From assembly GCA_029261995.1 (NCBI GenBank), contig JAJDAF010000040.1, forward strand, positions 1-55,345: 55,345 nt of DNA, written 5' to 3'. Below the pieces are notes generated by a model. That model was given only the letters and a program-made list of their open reading frames with translations, was not told the origin of the DNA and did not search any database. A program made the position numbers and the translations under genes. Each line of letters opens with the position of its first letter. Position 1 is the stretch's first letter. Positions 8,360-16,017 of the stretch are shown here, one piece after another. The stretch comes from Candidatus Zhuqueibacterota bacterium (GTDB lineage: Bacteria; Zhuqueibacterota; Zhuqueibacteria; Oceanimicrobiales; Oceanimicrobiaceae).

Positions 8360-8509
8360 TCAGTGCTTGTTTTGGGTTGCATTCTTCTTAAGATAAGAAT
8401 CAACAGCGCGACGGATTAGGTCGGCGACTTTCAAGCCGGTGTCTTCGGAGAGCTTACGCAATCGCTCAATCTGTTTTTCAGTGAGATGGTAGGTTACTCG
8501 TTTTAGCAT
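8360..8509 (-). CDS. ribbon-helix-helix DNA-binding protein
   Basis: A 49-residue frame beginning MLKRVTYHLTEKQIERLRKL, with a beta strand then two helices (ADLIRRAVDSYLKK): the CopG/Arc-type fold that binds DNA as a dimer. It is directly upstream of the integrase gene with a 9-base gap, so it probably controls its own promoter and integrase expression, or assists recombination. A sigma70-like promoter ends only a few bases before the ATG, so the message may be leaderless. Confidence 0.7.
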   Translation of the reverse strand: MLKRVTYHLTEKQIERLRKLSEDTGLKVADLIRRAVDSYLKKNATQNKH

Positions 8510-8518
8510 GGTATGAAC

Positions 8519-8547
8519 AAAGTATGCATTACCGCAAAAAGAATCAA
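8519..8547 (-). promoter_or_regulatory. promoter for ribbon-helix-helix and integrase genes
   Basis: TTGATT (8542-8547) and TACTTT (8519-8524) are separated by 17 bases on the minus strand. The predicted start of transcription falls about 3 bases before the ATG at 8509, implying a leaderless transcript. Confidence 0.45.
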
Positions 8548-8590
8548 GTGAATAATTGGCCCAGATTTGCTTTCCCTTTGTTTCCTGTAC

Positions 8591-8809
8591 CTAAACTTCA
8601 GAAATAGTTTTGACAACCTCAGAGTGTGGCACTCGCACACTACCACCAATTCGAACGGCTCTGATTTTGCCGCTGGCTATCATTCGGCGAACGGTCTTTT
8701 GTGAAAGGTCCCACATGCCAGCCAGAGTGCCGACGCTGTAATGCCTTTGACACTTATCACAATGCGCCCAATTAGCTCGTTGAGCGCCGTTTTTAACACC
8801 GGATTTCAC
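8591..8809 (-). CDS. AlpA/excisionase-like helix-turn-helix protein
   Basis: A 72-residue protein from a GTG start. Residues about 25-70 (SVGTLAGMWDLSQKTVRRMI, then GKIRAVRIGGSVRVPHSEV) form the winged helix-turn-helix of the HTH_17/AlpA excisionase group: a recognition helix followed by a beta wing with G-x-x-x-R-(V/I)-P. Two Cys in CDKCQRH near the N-terminus are unusual and might bind metal. Such proteins bend DNA at att sites for excision or activate integrase. It lies between the iteron array and the integrase operon, behind its own promoter. Confidence 0.75.
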   Translation of the reverse strand: MKSGVKNGAQRANWAHCDKCQRHYSVGTLAGMWDLSQKTVRRMIASGKIRAVRIGGSVRVPHSEVVKTISEV

Positions 8810-8825
8810 ACTACTACTAAATCAG

Positions 8826-8854
8826 TTTATAATTTACAATAGTTTAAGCAACAA
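8826..8854 (-). promoter_or_regulatory. promoter for the AlpA-like gene
   Basis: TTGTTG (8849-8854), 17 bases, TATAAA (8826-8831) on the minus strand, in AT-rich DNA just upstream of the GTG at 8809. Confidence 0.5.
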
Positions 8855-8857
8855 TAA

Positions 8858-8878
8858 CTTTGGCTTACTTAGCCAAAG
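8858..8878. promoter_or_regulatory. palindrome upstream of the AlpA promoter
   Basis: CTTTGGCT, TACTT, AGCCAAAG: a perfect 8-bp inverted repeat abutting the -35 of the AlpA-like gene. There is no T-run, so an operator is likelier than a terminator. Confidence 0.4.
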
Positions 8879-8958
8879 CTCATAGATTTCTTGAAGTTCT
8901 TTTTTGACTATGTAAGCACGAGGGCCGAAAACGGATAAACCTTGCACCGCCCTAACAC

Positions 8959-9139
8959 TTGACGGCTTTTAGTCCTTCTTGACGGGTTTTGACAGGTTTG
9001 ACAGGTTCCGCCTATATTATACCTTTTTCTTTCTTCTTTTCTCATCTCATTGAATTCCAGGAAAAGATAATATAGGGTAAAGTCGTCAAAGTCGTCAAAA
9101 GCCGTCAAAACCTGTCAATTCTTGATCAAAGTCGTCAAC
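8959..9139. repeat. inverted iteron array, candidate replication origin
   Basis: Copies of TTGAC(G/A)(G/A)NTTT point rightward at 8959-9006 (four) and leftward at about 9080-9139 (five). Between them lies an AT-rich core whose edges are also inverted: CCTATATTATAC at 9010 and GATAATATAGGG at 9065. The right arm overlaps the last codons of the primase-helicase gene. Iterons around an AT-rich unwinding region next to a replication gene are the usual layout of satellite and plasmid origins. The match is visual; initiator binding is inferred. Confidence 0.6.
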
Positions 9140-11107
9140 TAGACCTATCCCGCGCCAGCACCTGACTTTTCCGTCTTTTCTCCATTCGGACCCACCAAAG
9201 ACATCTTTCACCTTGCGGTTCAGCTTGGTTGGGCTGAGTGGTCGCAAGCCAGACCCATCACACCAGTTTTTATACTTACCATACAAATCTGTTTTCTTTA
9301 CCCATGCATCAGCGTCTTGAACTATGTTTTCCGACAGAAACGCCCAGGCACTGTCAGACCCCTTTCGATACTCGTCTTTTGCGCTTGCCGTTGATTCTGT
9401 CTCGGTGAACCCGTTATTGTCAACCAACCGGAGCAAACCCTGCAAGGCGCGGTTCAATAGGCCCGAGAGTTCGTCTGGCGTGGTAAGCTTTTGCAGGATA
9501 CCCACGTCTTCGTTCTTGCCCTCGAACTTATTCTCAAAAGGTATGATGCACCACCTGCGATAGAAGGCATCGGTGTTGTCCGGTGAATGTGGAATCTCAT
9601 TTGTGCTAAATATCAACTTCGCGTATGGCCGAAAGAAAAAGGCATTTTTGAACTTGCGCTCGGCGTCAATAGCATCACCCGCAACAATTGTCTTGAAATA
9701 AGATGTTCCTTTTAGGGCACGGCGGTCAAGGTCGGCAAACACGTTAGCCAGCCTACCAAATAACTCGGCTCTCTTAAACTTGTGTTCGTCAAGCTCCTGT
9801 AGCGGTATTTTGGAAACATTCTCAACCCCTATAAACTGCTCCAACAAATTGATGGCAGTTCCTTTTCCGTTTGCCCCGCCGCCAACAAACATGAAAGCCT
9901 TTTGAAAGCGGGTGTCAGAGATAAGCAAGTACCCCAAAAGTTCATCAAAAACCGCGATATCACACCTGTTCAAGGTAGTTTCCAAAAACGCGTTGATATT
10001 CGGGCATCTCGCGGCTTCATCATAGTTGACCGGGATTTGTGCCAGAAAATTATGGCCGGGCGAGTGTTCGAGTAGTCGGCCAGTTTGCCAGTCAAATACC
10101 CCATTCTTCAGGTTTATCAGGTCAACGGGAAATACCAGCTCTTCAAATTCAAGCAGGTTGGCGACTTCGAGATACGCGACAACTTCATCGGCGAATGCCT
10201 TTCGGTACTTATCTTTTAGATCCCTCTGCAGAGTTTGACGAATGTAACGGTCTCCATCCTTCCTGAACACGCCACCATCGTAGCGGTAAAGCCTGGAGCC
10301 AGTACATAAGAATTCTGTCCGTTTGTTTAAGTCTTGGGCGATGCGTGGCGCGTTGAGTCTTCCCGGTGTGCCGGAATTCAACGTATCGTCAATTAGGGTT
10401 CTTAGATCGTCCGGCGTATGGTTTTTCAGGTAGTCGGTTACATCTTGCTTGTCTCCTACAGGCAGGTCTACAATTGCTACCTTCCGCGCGGTTCCTACTA
10501 AGCTCCTGGCTACCTGTTTGGCGTGAGCTTTGCCCGGCTCGTCATTGTCAGGTAGTATTGCAACTCGCTTGTCCTTGAAATAGACTGCGTATTCCCCGCG
10601 CCACTTGCCCGCACCGCATGGGTTGCAGGTAGCGACAAACCCGTGCCGCCTTAAGTTATCAACATCCTTTTCGCCTTCTGCTATAAGGACGAGTTCCGCT
10701 GCCAGTATATCAGCCAGTCGATAAGGAACACGGCGCACACCGTTCACGCCCCACGTCCAGCCGTTACGACCGTCTCGCTTTCTCTGGCGGAAATCTTTGG
10801 GGTGGAGTCTGACAACTTGGGAAAGTAAGTTCCCGTCTTCATCGGTGTAGCTATAAGTCTCTAGGATATTCATTCTTGAACCATTGCTTTGTTCTGGCAT
10901 AAGCTCCTTAAAACTCAACCCCAACGCATTGACTATTGACTCGGGGGCACACCCTGCATGACAATGAAGAAGTACTCTGCCATCATGGCCCTTGCCGACG
11001 CTCAGAGATGGCTTCCGGTCTTCATGTGCGGGACAACTTGCAACCCATTCCGGCCCGGCCCGCTTGACATTCTTGCACTTGTTTAAGACATCACCAATCG
11101 CGATCAT
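9095..11107 (-). CDS. P4-alpha-like primase-helicase, island replication protein
   Basis: A 670-residue replication protein. An N-terminal zinc finger (C25, H28, C49, C53) and a Toprim domain (EGEKD at 144-148, DND at 187-189) make it a primase. About 300-400 resembles the D5_N linker, and 405-560 an SF3 helicase with Walker A GGGANGKGT (409-417), Walker B near ANVFADLD (454-461) and sensor KLIFSTNE (497-504). Phage P4 alpha and satellite Rep proteins share this order; P4 alpha also binds origin iterons through its C-terminus, and here an iteron array starts inside the gene's 3' end. It would prime and unwind the excised circle. The ATG overlaps the end of a 61-codon upstream frame. Confidence 0.92.
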   Translation of the reverse strand: MIAIGDVLNKCKNVKRAGPEWVASCPAHEDRKPSLSVGKGHDGRVLLHCHAGCAPESIVNALGLSFKELMPEQSNGSRMNILETYSYTDEDGNLLSQVVRLHPKDFRQRKRDGRNGWTWGVNGVRRVPYRLADILAAELVLIAEGEKDVDNLRRHGFVATCNPCGAGKWRGEYAVYFKDKRVAILPDNDEPGKAHAKQVARSLVGTARKVAIVDLPVGDKQDVTDYLKNHTPDDLRTLIDDTLNSGTPGRLNAPRIAQDLNKRTEFLCTGSRLYRYDGGVFRKDGDRYIRQTLQRDLKDKYRKAFADEVVAYLEVANLLEFEELVFPVDLINLKNGVFDWQTGRLLEHSPGHNFLAQIPVNYDEAARCPNINAFLETTLNRCDIAVFDELLGYLLISDTRFQKAFMFVGGGANGKGTAINLLEQFIGVENVSKIPLQELDEHKFKRAELFGRLANVFADLDRRALKGTSYFKTIVAGDAIDAERKFKNAFFFRPYAKLIFSTNEIPHSPDNTDAFYRRWCIIPFENKFEGKNEDVGILQKLTTPDELSGLLNRALQGLLRLVDNNGFTETESTASAKDEYRKGSDSAWAFLSENIVQDADAWVKKTDLYGKYKNWCDGSGLRPLSPTKLNRKVKDVFGGSEWRKDGKVRCWRGIGLVDDFDQELTGFDGF

Positions 11108-11276
11108 AAAAATCCGCTTCTGTTAGCAAATGGTCTATTTGTCCCAGCATTCGATACTCACATTGAGTTCTATACGGGTTCCAGAATTTGGTATCGCAGG
11201 CTCTTCTCACGTTCTCTTTTGAGCTTGAGTAATTTCTTAGTTTTTGCATGAGGAAATGCCAATAGTTTGGGCACAT
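11091..11276 (-). CDS. small hypothetical frame before the primase gene
   Basis: A 61-codon frame with ATG at 11276, overlapping the primase start by 17 bases. It has no motif I know and no clear ribosome-binding site. Its position between the XRE repressor and the primase would suit a small early regulator, but it could be chance. Confidence 0.3.
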   Translation of the reverse strand: MCPNYWHFLMQKLRNYSSSKENVRRACDTKFWNPYRTQCEYRMLGQIDHLLTEADFYDRDW

Positions 11277-11294
11277 TGACTCATCTCGCGACTT

Positions 11295-11480
11295 CTATTC
11301 CTTCTCAAATTCCAGTTTCTCGAGGATTTCCCTGGCGCGTTTTTCCAACGCAGGTGATAGCTCAGCCAAACCCCTCTCCACCCGGCTAAGCGTGATGGGT
11401 GCTATGCCAAGCTTTCCTGCCAAGACATATTGCCTCAACCCACAGAAACGCCTACGATTGTGAAGCTCTATTCCCGACAT
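11295..11480 (-). CDS. XRE-family repressor
   Basis: About 61 residues from ATG at 11480 (a TTG at 11492 adds 4). A single helix-turn-helix fills the protein: LRQYVLAGKLGIAPITLSRV, then ERGLAELSPALEKRA, the Cro/C1 pattern. It reads toward the primase and probably represses island genes from a palindromic site over its own promoter. No peptidase or dimerisation domain is attached, so any induction would come from another factor. Confidence 0.75.
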   Translation of the reverse strand: MSGIELHNRRRFCGLRQYVLAGKLGIAPITLSRVERGLAELSPALEKRAREILEKLEFEKE

Positions 11481-11530
11481 TAGTGTTGCCAATAAGAGTG
11501 CAATGTGCTGTAAATTTAAAGTGTCGTAGG

Positions 11531-11561
11531 TAGTATACTAAGAAAGAGAGCATGATGTCAG
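11531..11561 (-). promoter_or_regulatory. XRE promoter with overlapping palindromic operator
   Basis: CTGACA (11556-11561), 18 bases, TATACT (11532-11537) on the minus strand. The -10 lies inside the perfect 10-bp palindrome TAGTATACTA (11531-11540), a natural site for autorepression by the XRE protein. Confidence 0.5.
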
Positions 11562-11605
11562 TTTGGGACATAAGGTTTTTCAAGAAGTTTTTTTATGTCC
11601 CAAAC
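11561..11605. repeat. 13-bp perfect inverted repeat
   Basis: GTTTGGGACATAA (11561-11573) and TTATGTCCCAAAC (11593-11605) are perfect inverse copies around a 19-base T-rich spacer. It abuts the XRE -35 on one side and a terminator on the other, so it may be a second operator or an RNA hairpin. Confidence 0.5.
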
Positions 11606-11607
11606 AC

Positions 11608-11642
11608 AAAAAAAGCCCACGCTCAAAGAAATGCGTAGGCTT
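11608..11642 (-). terminator. Rho-independent terminator of the 254-codon gene
   Basis: On the minus strand AAGCCTACGC pairs with GCGTGGGCTT (one mismatch) around a 10-base loop, followed by seven T. It lies about 25 bases behind the stop at 11666 and separates that gene from the XRE promoter. Confidence 0.75.
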
Positions 11643-11665
11643 CTTACCGAAGTTGACCAATTCGT

Positions 11666-12430
11666 TCAGGCCTTTCTCAATCTGTCTCTGCTTTGCGTTT
11701 TCACACCGTAGAGCGCAGCTAGTTGCATGATGATATTGGTTGCCCTTAGCTTGTTCTCCACCTTCACCTCATTTGGCCCGTGAAGATGGCCATGACGCCG
11801 GCCCTTGAGCTTAGCAGACAGATCACCTTTTAGCTGCACCTGAATGGATTTGTTTATTTTGGGGATGGTAGTGTTCATATTACCATAGCGCTGCTTAGCA
11901 ATTTTCCACGCCCAGATGATGTCCAACAACCCTTTGGCTTCGGCGAATACGTCCCGACCCACACCTAAATAGTCCTTCAACTCTGCGTCGCTATCATCTA
12001 GCTCCTCTATCAGTTTATCAAATCTATTATACCAACTCAACTCCTTCCTCAACTCATGCAATGCTGAACCACCCGAATCTTCCTTCAACTTATAGTATAA
12101 ATCTTCTTCAACCCACAATCCATCTCTCCATTCCTTGGAACACTGCTTAAAATATTCCCAAATGCCTTGCTCATGAAGCATGTAGCCGAATCCGAAAAAC
12201 AAATCATTTCGTAGTTCTTCGGGCATACGTTCCGCAAACTCATCAGGAAGCCTCGCAAACCACTCATTTATCTTCTTAGCCTGCTCTTCAGCGCTGGCCT
12301 GCTGTTCAGTGGCGTTCCTGACCAGACATCGGGACACCATTCCCCGATGGAATTCGAAGTTGATTGGGACGTACTCAGGAAATCGGGCAACACGATACAA
12401 ATCACGCCCATCGCCGTATTTACCAATCAA
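11666..12430 (-). CDS. unknown island protein, start uncertain
   Basis: I do not recognise this protein: 254 residues from a TTG at 12430, mostly helical and charged, ending in a basic segment (LKGRRHGHLHGPNEV). The same frame stays open and reads like protein for about 36 more codons upstream (GPDYFETDFPDQWKIGHNSG and so on), up to a TGA at about 12534, but that stretch has no ATG, GTG or TTG. Either it starts at the TTG, uses a rare CTG near 12510, or has lost its true 5' end by a frameshift. Three other short frames upstream share this problem. A good terminator follows, so it ends a transcript. Confidence 0.6.
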   Translation of the reverse strand: MIGKYGDGRDLYRVARFPEYVPINFEFHRGMVSRCLVRNATEQQASAEEQAKKINEWFARLPDEFAERMPEELRNDLFFGFGYMLHEQGIWEYFKQCSKEWRDGLWVEEDLYYKLKEDSGGSALHELRKELSWYNRFDKLIEELDDSDAELKDYLGVGRDVFAEAKGLLDIIWAWKIAKQRYGNMNTTIPKINKSIQVQLKGDLSAKLKGRRHGHLHGPNEVKVENKLRATNIIMQLAALYGVKTQSRDRLRKA

Positions 12431-12524
12431 CGGCTTAGCCCATCCACTATTGTGGCCAATTTTCCATTGATCTGGAAAATCGGTCTCGAAATAGTCTGGG
12501 CCATTTGGCAGGGAAGTCCTAACT

Positions 12525-12671
12525 TTATTCGCTCCTTCTCAACTGCAAGATTCTTATCCTATCAACCAAGTCTTTCAACCAGTATCGCTCAAAAAGGTCA
12601 TCTCTTATGAAAGGATCACTCTCGACCGTTTCAGCACCTTCCAGATCCCTTTTGAATTTGTAATGAGCTAT
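12525..12671 (-). pseudogene. gene fragment without a normal start
   Basis: A 48-codon open stretch (core YKFKRDLEGAETVESD, then DPFIRDDLFERYWLKDL) that reads like real protein but has no ATG, GTG or TTG; an ATA overlaps the stop of the previous frame in ATAG. Likely part of a frameshifted gene, or a product of -1 slippage from the frame before it. Confidence 0.35.
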
Positions 12672-12772
12672 TGGACTACTCTGGCTGCGGGCCCGGCCTT
12701 TCTAATCAACTCTGAGATGCAATCGAGTGGCCTCAATATGTTTGGGCTTGCTCTAGCTTCATCGCAGTTCAC
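12668..12772 (-). CDS. short frame overlapping its neighbours
   Basis: A 34-codon frame from GTG at 12772, which overlaps the TGA of the previous gene in GTGA. The product (core ILRPLDCISELIRKAG) has a natural composition but no known motif. It may be a small coupled gene or the middle part of one longer gene broken by single-base shifts. Confidence 0.35.
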   Translation of the reverse strand: MNCDEARASPNILRPLDCISELIRKAGPAARVVQ

Positions 12773-12942
12773 TTCCCACCCTCAATCATCGGCAGTGAAC
12801 CCATGAGCTGTTTCTTCTTGTCATCAACGATTTTGGCATATTTGTGTGGCCTGAATTGTCTCCGGACGGCATCATCTTGTGTGGAAACCGAGAATTGCCT
12901 AGTCCATGGGGTTCTCCGTTCATTCTCCCACGATTGTCCCAT
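12769..12942 (-). CDS. small basic hypothetical protein
   Basis: A 57-codon frame with ATG at 12942 and a weak GGAAG upstream. The product is basic (RRQFRPHKYAKIVDDKKKQL) and unrecognised. Its TGA overlaps a GTG that opens the next short frame. It is either a small satellite-type early gene or the N-terminal piece of a gene now split over three frames. Confidence 0.4.
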   Translation of the reverse strand: MGQSWENERRTPWTRQFSVSTQDDAVRRQFRPHKYAKIVDDKKKQLMGSLPMIEGGK

Positions 12943-13168
12943 CTATGAAATTGTACTTCCGGAGGCCCAGGAGCAACATTGTATCACTTAGTGTTTTCAC
13001 CTATCATTTCTGCTACATCCCTTGCCCAAATTCCATATCATCCGCTACTCTCAGACTTATCTCCGGTAGACTTTGCTAGGCATGCCAGGGTATCAGTCAG
13101 AGGTTTCTCCTTCATCTCTTTTCCGTCTCCGCTCCGTCTTTCTTCCGAGAGTTATGTCCGAACATTTA
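12943..13168 (-). other. degenerate stretch with mini-frames
   Basis: Between the 57-codon frame and the tandem repeat I find only mini-frames. One starts ATG at about 13117 (MKEKPLTDTLACLAKS), meets an in-frame TGA after 25 codons and continues as protein-like sequence for 17 more (GIWARDVAEMIGENTK). Another is a 19-codon frame near 12981. This looks like eroded coding DNA. Confidence 0.4.
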
Positions 13169-13250
13169 CCGAGTCTCTTCCATCCCTCTTTTCCGAGTCT
13201 CTTCCATCTCTCTTCCGAGTCTCTTCCATCATCTCTTCCGAGTCTCTCAT
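13169..13250. repeat. short tandem repeat, 22-24 bp units
   Basis: Four head-to-tail copies of a unit starting CCGAGTCTCTTCCATC, with slightly varying tails. On the minus strand a 32-codon frame from ATG at 13250 reads through it, giving repeated RDGRDSE-like residues. Units are contiguous without unique spacers, so this is not a CRISPR array. Confidence 0.75.
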
Positions 13251-13270
13251 GACAAGAACAATACACCGTA

Positions 13271-13975
13271 TTAAAAAAGCTCGCCCTGAGACGGTTCCTC
13301 CGGCCAAATCTTGGTCATTTCCAGCCTATCAGGTTCAATTGGCTTGATCAACTTCAAGAGAGCATCAGCTTGGTCAAGAGAAGGATCGAGCCAGGGGTGT
13401 ACCTGTTCTTTCGTTAAGATAAAAGGCATTCGGTCGTGAACACGACCAATTAGTGAATTTGGCGGCTGTGTGATGATGCTGCAACTGTAGCGCCTGCCAG
13501 CCCCATCCTGATTCCACACATCGAATAGTGCTCCCAGAGCCATTATGGGGCTGCTCTTAAGGGTAAAGGCATACGATTCCTTCCTGCGCACTCTTCTCCC
13601 AGATATAACACCTGAATGATAGACAGGCCTACCCTCAATCTTTCGGTTCTCAAAGAACCGATTCACCGGCACGATGCAGCGGTTTCGTTGCAGCAAGGTC
13701 TTTTGCAGCGGCTTATTCAGAGTCTCTTTTCGTGTGTTGAACCAAGTCCGCTTGGATTCGAAGGCAGGCGTATCCCGTGGAATTAGATTCCAAAGCATGT
13801 TACGCCCGACCACATCGCCAATGCTACTCATGTGAATAGCCGTAATCTCCCGAAACGGCAATATGTCCGCCGCGAGAATTGGGGGATCCGGAAAACTGGG
13901 AAAGGGGATATCAAACAGGCCTTCGAAAATGCCCTCGGCGTCCGGCATAAAGGAAAGTTGGAATCTTCCGCACAT
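13271..13975 (-). CDS. SRAP-family protein (HMCES/YedK type)
   Basis: A 234-residue SOS-response-associated-peptidase-fold protein. YedK and HMCES use Cys2, freed by removal of Met1, to form a thiazolidine crosslink with abasic sites in single-stranded DNA, shielding forks. The key residues are here: MCGRF at the start, N80 and R82 in FNTRKET, E109 in RFFEN and H180 in VHDRMPFIL. It lies at the right edge of the island, reading inward. On a replicating element it could protect single-stranded intermediates or influence host defences; that role is inference. Its length is normal for the family. Confidence 0.9.
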   Translation of the reverse strand: MCGRFQLSFMPDAEGIFEGLFDIPFPSFPDPPILAADILPFREITAIHMSSIGDVVGRNMLWNLIPRDTPAFESKRTWFNTRKETLNKPLQKTLLQRNRCIVPVNRFFENRKIEGRPVYHSGVISGRRVRRKESYAFTLKSSPIMALGALFDVWNQDGAGRRYSCSIITQPPNSLIGRVHDRMPFILTKEQVHPWLDPSLDQADALLKLIKPIEPDRLEMTKIWPEEPSQGELF

Positions 13976-14175
13976 GATTGCTCGTGTCTAAAATGGATAA
14001 AGAAATTGTCGGGGACCCAAACTAAAATAGATCCCGCCAAGCATCCGCAAGAACCCGCTCATCCCGGACAAGCTCAAGATACCCCACCATCCCAACATCC
14101 TTTGATTAGGAGTGTGAAAAAGAGTGCGTAATTCTTGACCCAATTTGTCCACATTTGACCACTGCTACAAATGAC

Positions 14176-14201
14176 GAAGGCCTCCAAACGCGGAAGCCTT
14201 C
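14176..14201. other. strong hairpin at the right island end
   Basis: GAAGGCCTCC (14176-14185) and GGAAGCCTTC (14192-14201) form a 10-bp stem (one G-T pair) with a 6-base loop. It stands 25 bases past the tRNA-Arg 3' end, where the native terminator used to be, but lacks a T-run. It may act as a processing or stop signal for the tRNA transcript. Confidence 0.45.
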
Positions 14202-14224
14202 ACATTGAAAATAAAAGAGTTAGT

Positions 14225-15173
<949 letters not shown>

Positions 15174-15177
15174 GCTC

Positions 15178-15969
15178 CTACGGCAAAAACAAGCGTTCGA
15201 TGCGATTGGCCTTCCCCGTCTCCCGATTAACCCTAATCAAGACCCCGCAAAAGCGTAAATTCTCCTCGGCAGGCCGGTAACGGACAGGCGTCTGGTTCAA
15301 AAAACGCCTGATTGCAAGTTCCTTCTTGAGGCCAATTACTGAATCATAGGGGCCGGTCATCCCGGCATCCGTCAAATAGGCAGTGCCTTCCGGAAGAATC
15401 CGTTCATCCGCGGTGGGTACATGCGTATGAGTACCGATTACCGCGCTGACTTTTCCATCGAGGTACCAACCCAGGGCGATCTTCTCCGCGGTTGCTTCGG
15501 CATGAAAATCGACGAAAATAACATTGGCGTGCTTCTGCAATCGCCTCACTTCATCGAGAGCTGTGCGGAATGGGCATTCGATTGAAAACATGAAGGTCCG
15601 GCCCTGCAAGTTCAAAACACCGACCTTGAAGCCATCTTCAAGCTCAATGATGGTTGAGCCTTTGCCTATATTACCATCCGGATAGTTTGACGGACGCAAG
15701 ATTCTGTGGTCCGTCTTCAACGTATCATAGATGTCACGGTTGTCCCAAATGTGATTTCCGCTCGTGATGGCATTTATGCCGAGGCCAAAGTAGGTTCTGG
15801 CAAGTTTTACGGTCAGTCCCTTGCCTTCGCACCCATTCTCGCCATTGGCAATGCAGATGTCAATCTTGTGTTTCTCAAGCAGACCTGGCAGGAGTTTGGT
15901 CGTGATCTCCAGACCTGGCTTGCCGACAATATCCGCAATGAACAGAATGTTTAAGTCGTTCTCAGTCAA
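15178..15969 (-). CDS. ymdB: YmdB-type metallophosphoesterase
   Basis: A 263-residue member of the TIGR00282/YmdB family, dinuclear-metal phosphodiesterases active on 2',3'-cyclic nucleotides. Conserved metal ligands sit in LFIADIVGKPG, NGENGCEGKGL, SGNHIWD, FHAEATAEK and GTHTHVPTAD. In Bacillus, ymdB neighbours rny and affects biofilm and RNA-related regulation, and the same neighbourhood is kept here. Translation appears to start at a TTG (15969), preceded by AGG. It is followed after 4 bases by folD. Confidence 0.93.
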   Translation of the reverse strand: MTENDLNILFIADIVGKPGLEITTKLLPGLLEKHKIDICIANGENGCEGKGLTVKLARTYFGLGINAITSGNHIWDNRDIYDTLKTDHRILRPSNYPDGNIGKGSTIIELEDGFKVGVLNLQGRTFMFSIECPFRTALDEVRRLQKHANVIFVDFHAEATAEKIALGWYLDGKVSAVIGTHTHVPTADERILPEGTAYLTDAGMTGPYDSVIGLKKELAIRRFLNQTPVRYRPAEENLRFCGVLIRVNRETGKANRIERLFLP

Positions 15970-16017
15970 CGCAGCCTAATATAAAAGTTTATCGCAAAAG
16001 CGCAATCGAAATTGTGG

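Noticed and set aside
8908-9108. 66-codon minus frame after the primase gene
   Set aside because: It runs straight through the iteron arms and AT-rich core; its sequence is explained by the repeats and it has no ribosome-binding site.
13169-13250. CRISPR-like repeats
   Set aside because: Units are contiguous without unique spacers, and there are no cas genes; it is a short tandem repeat.
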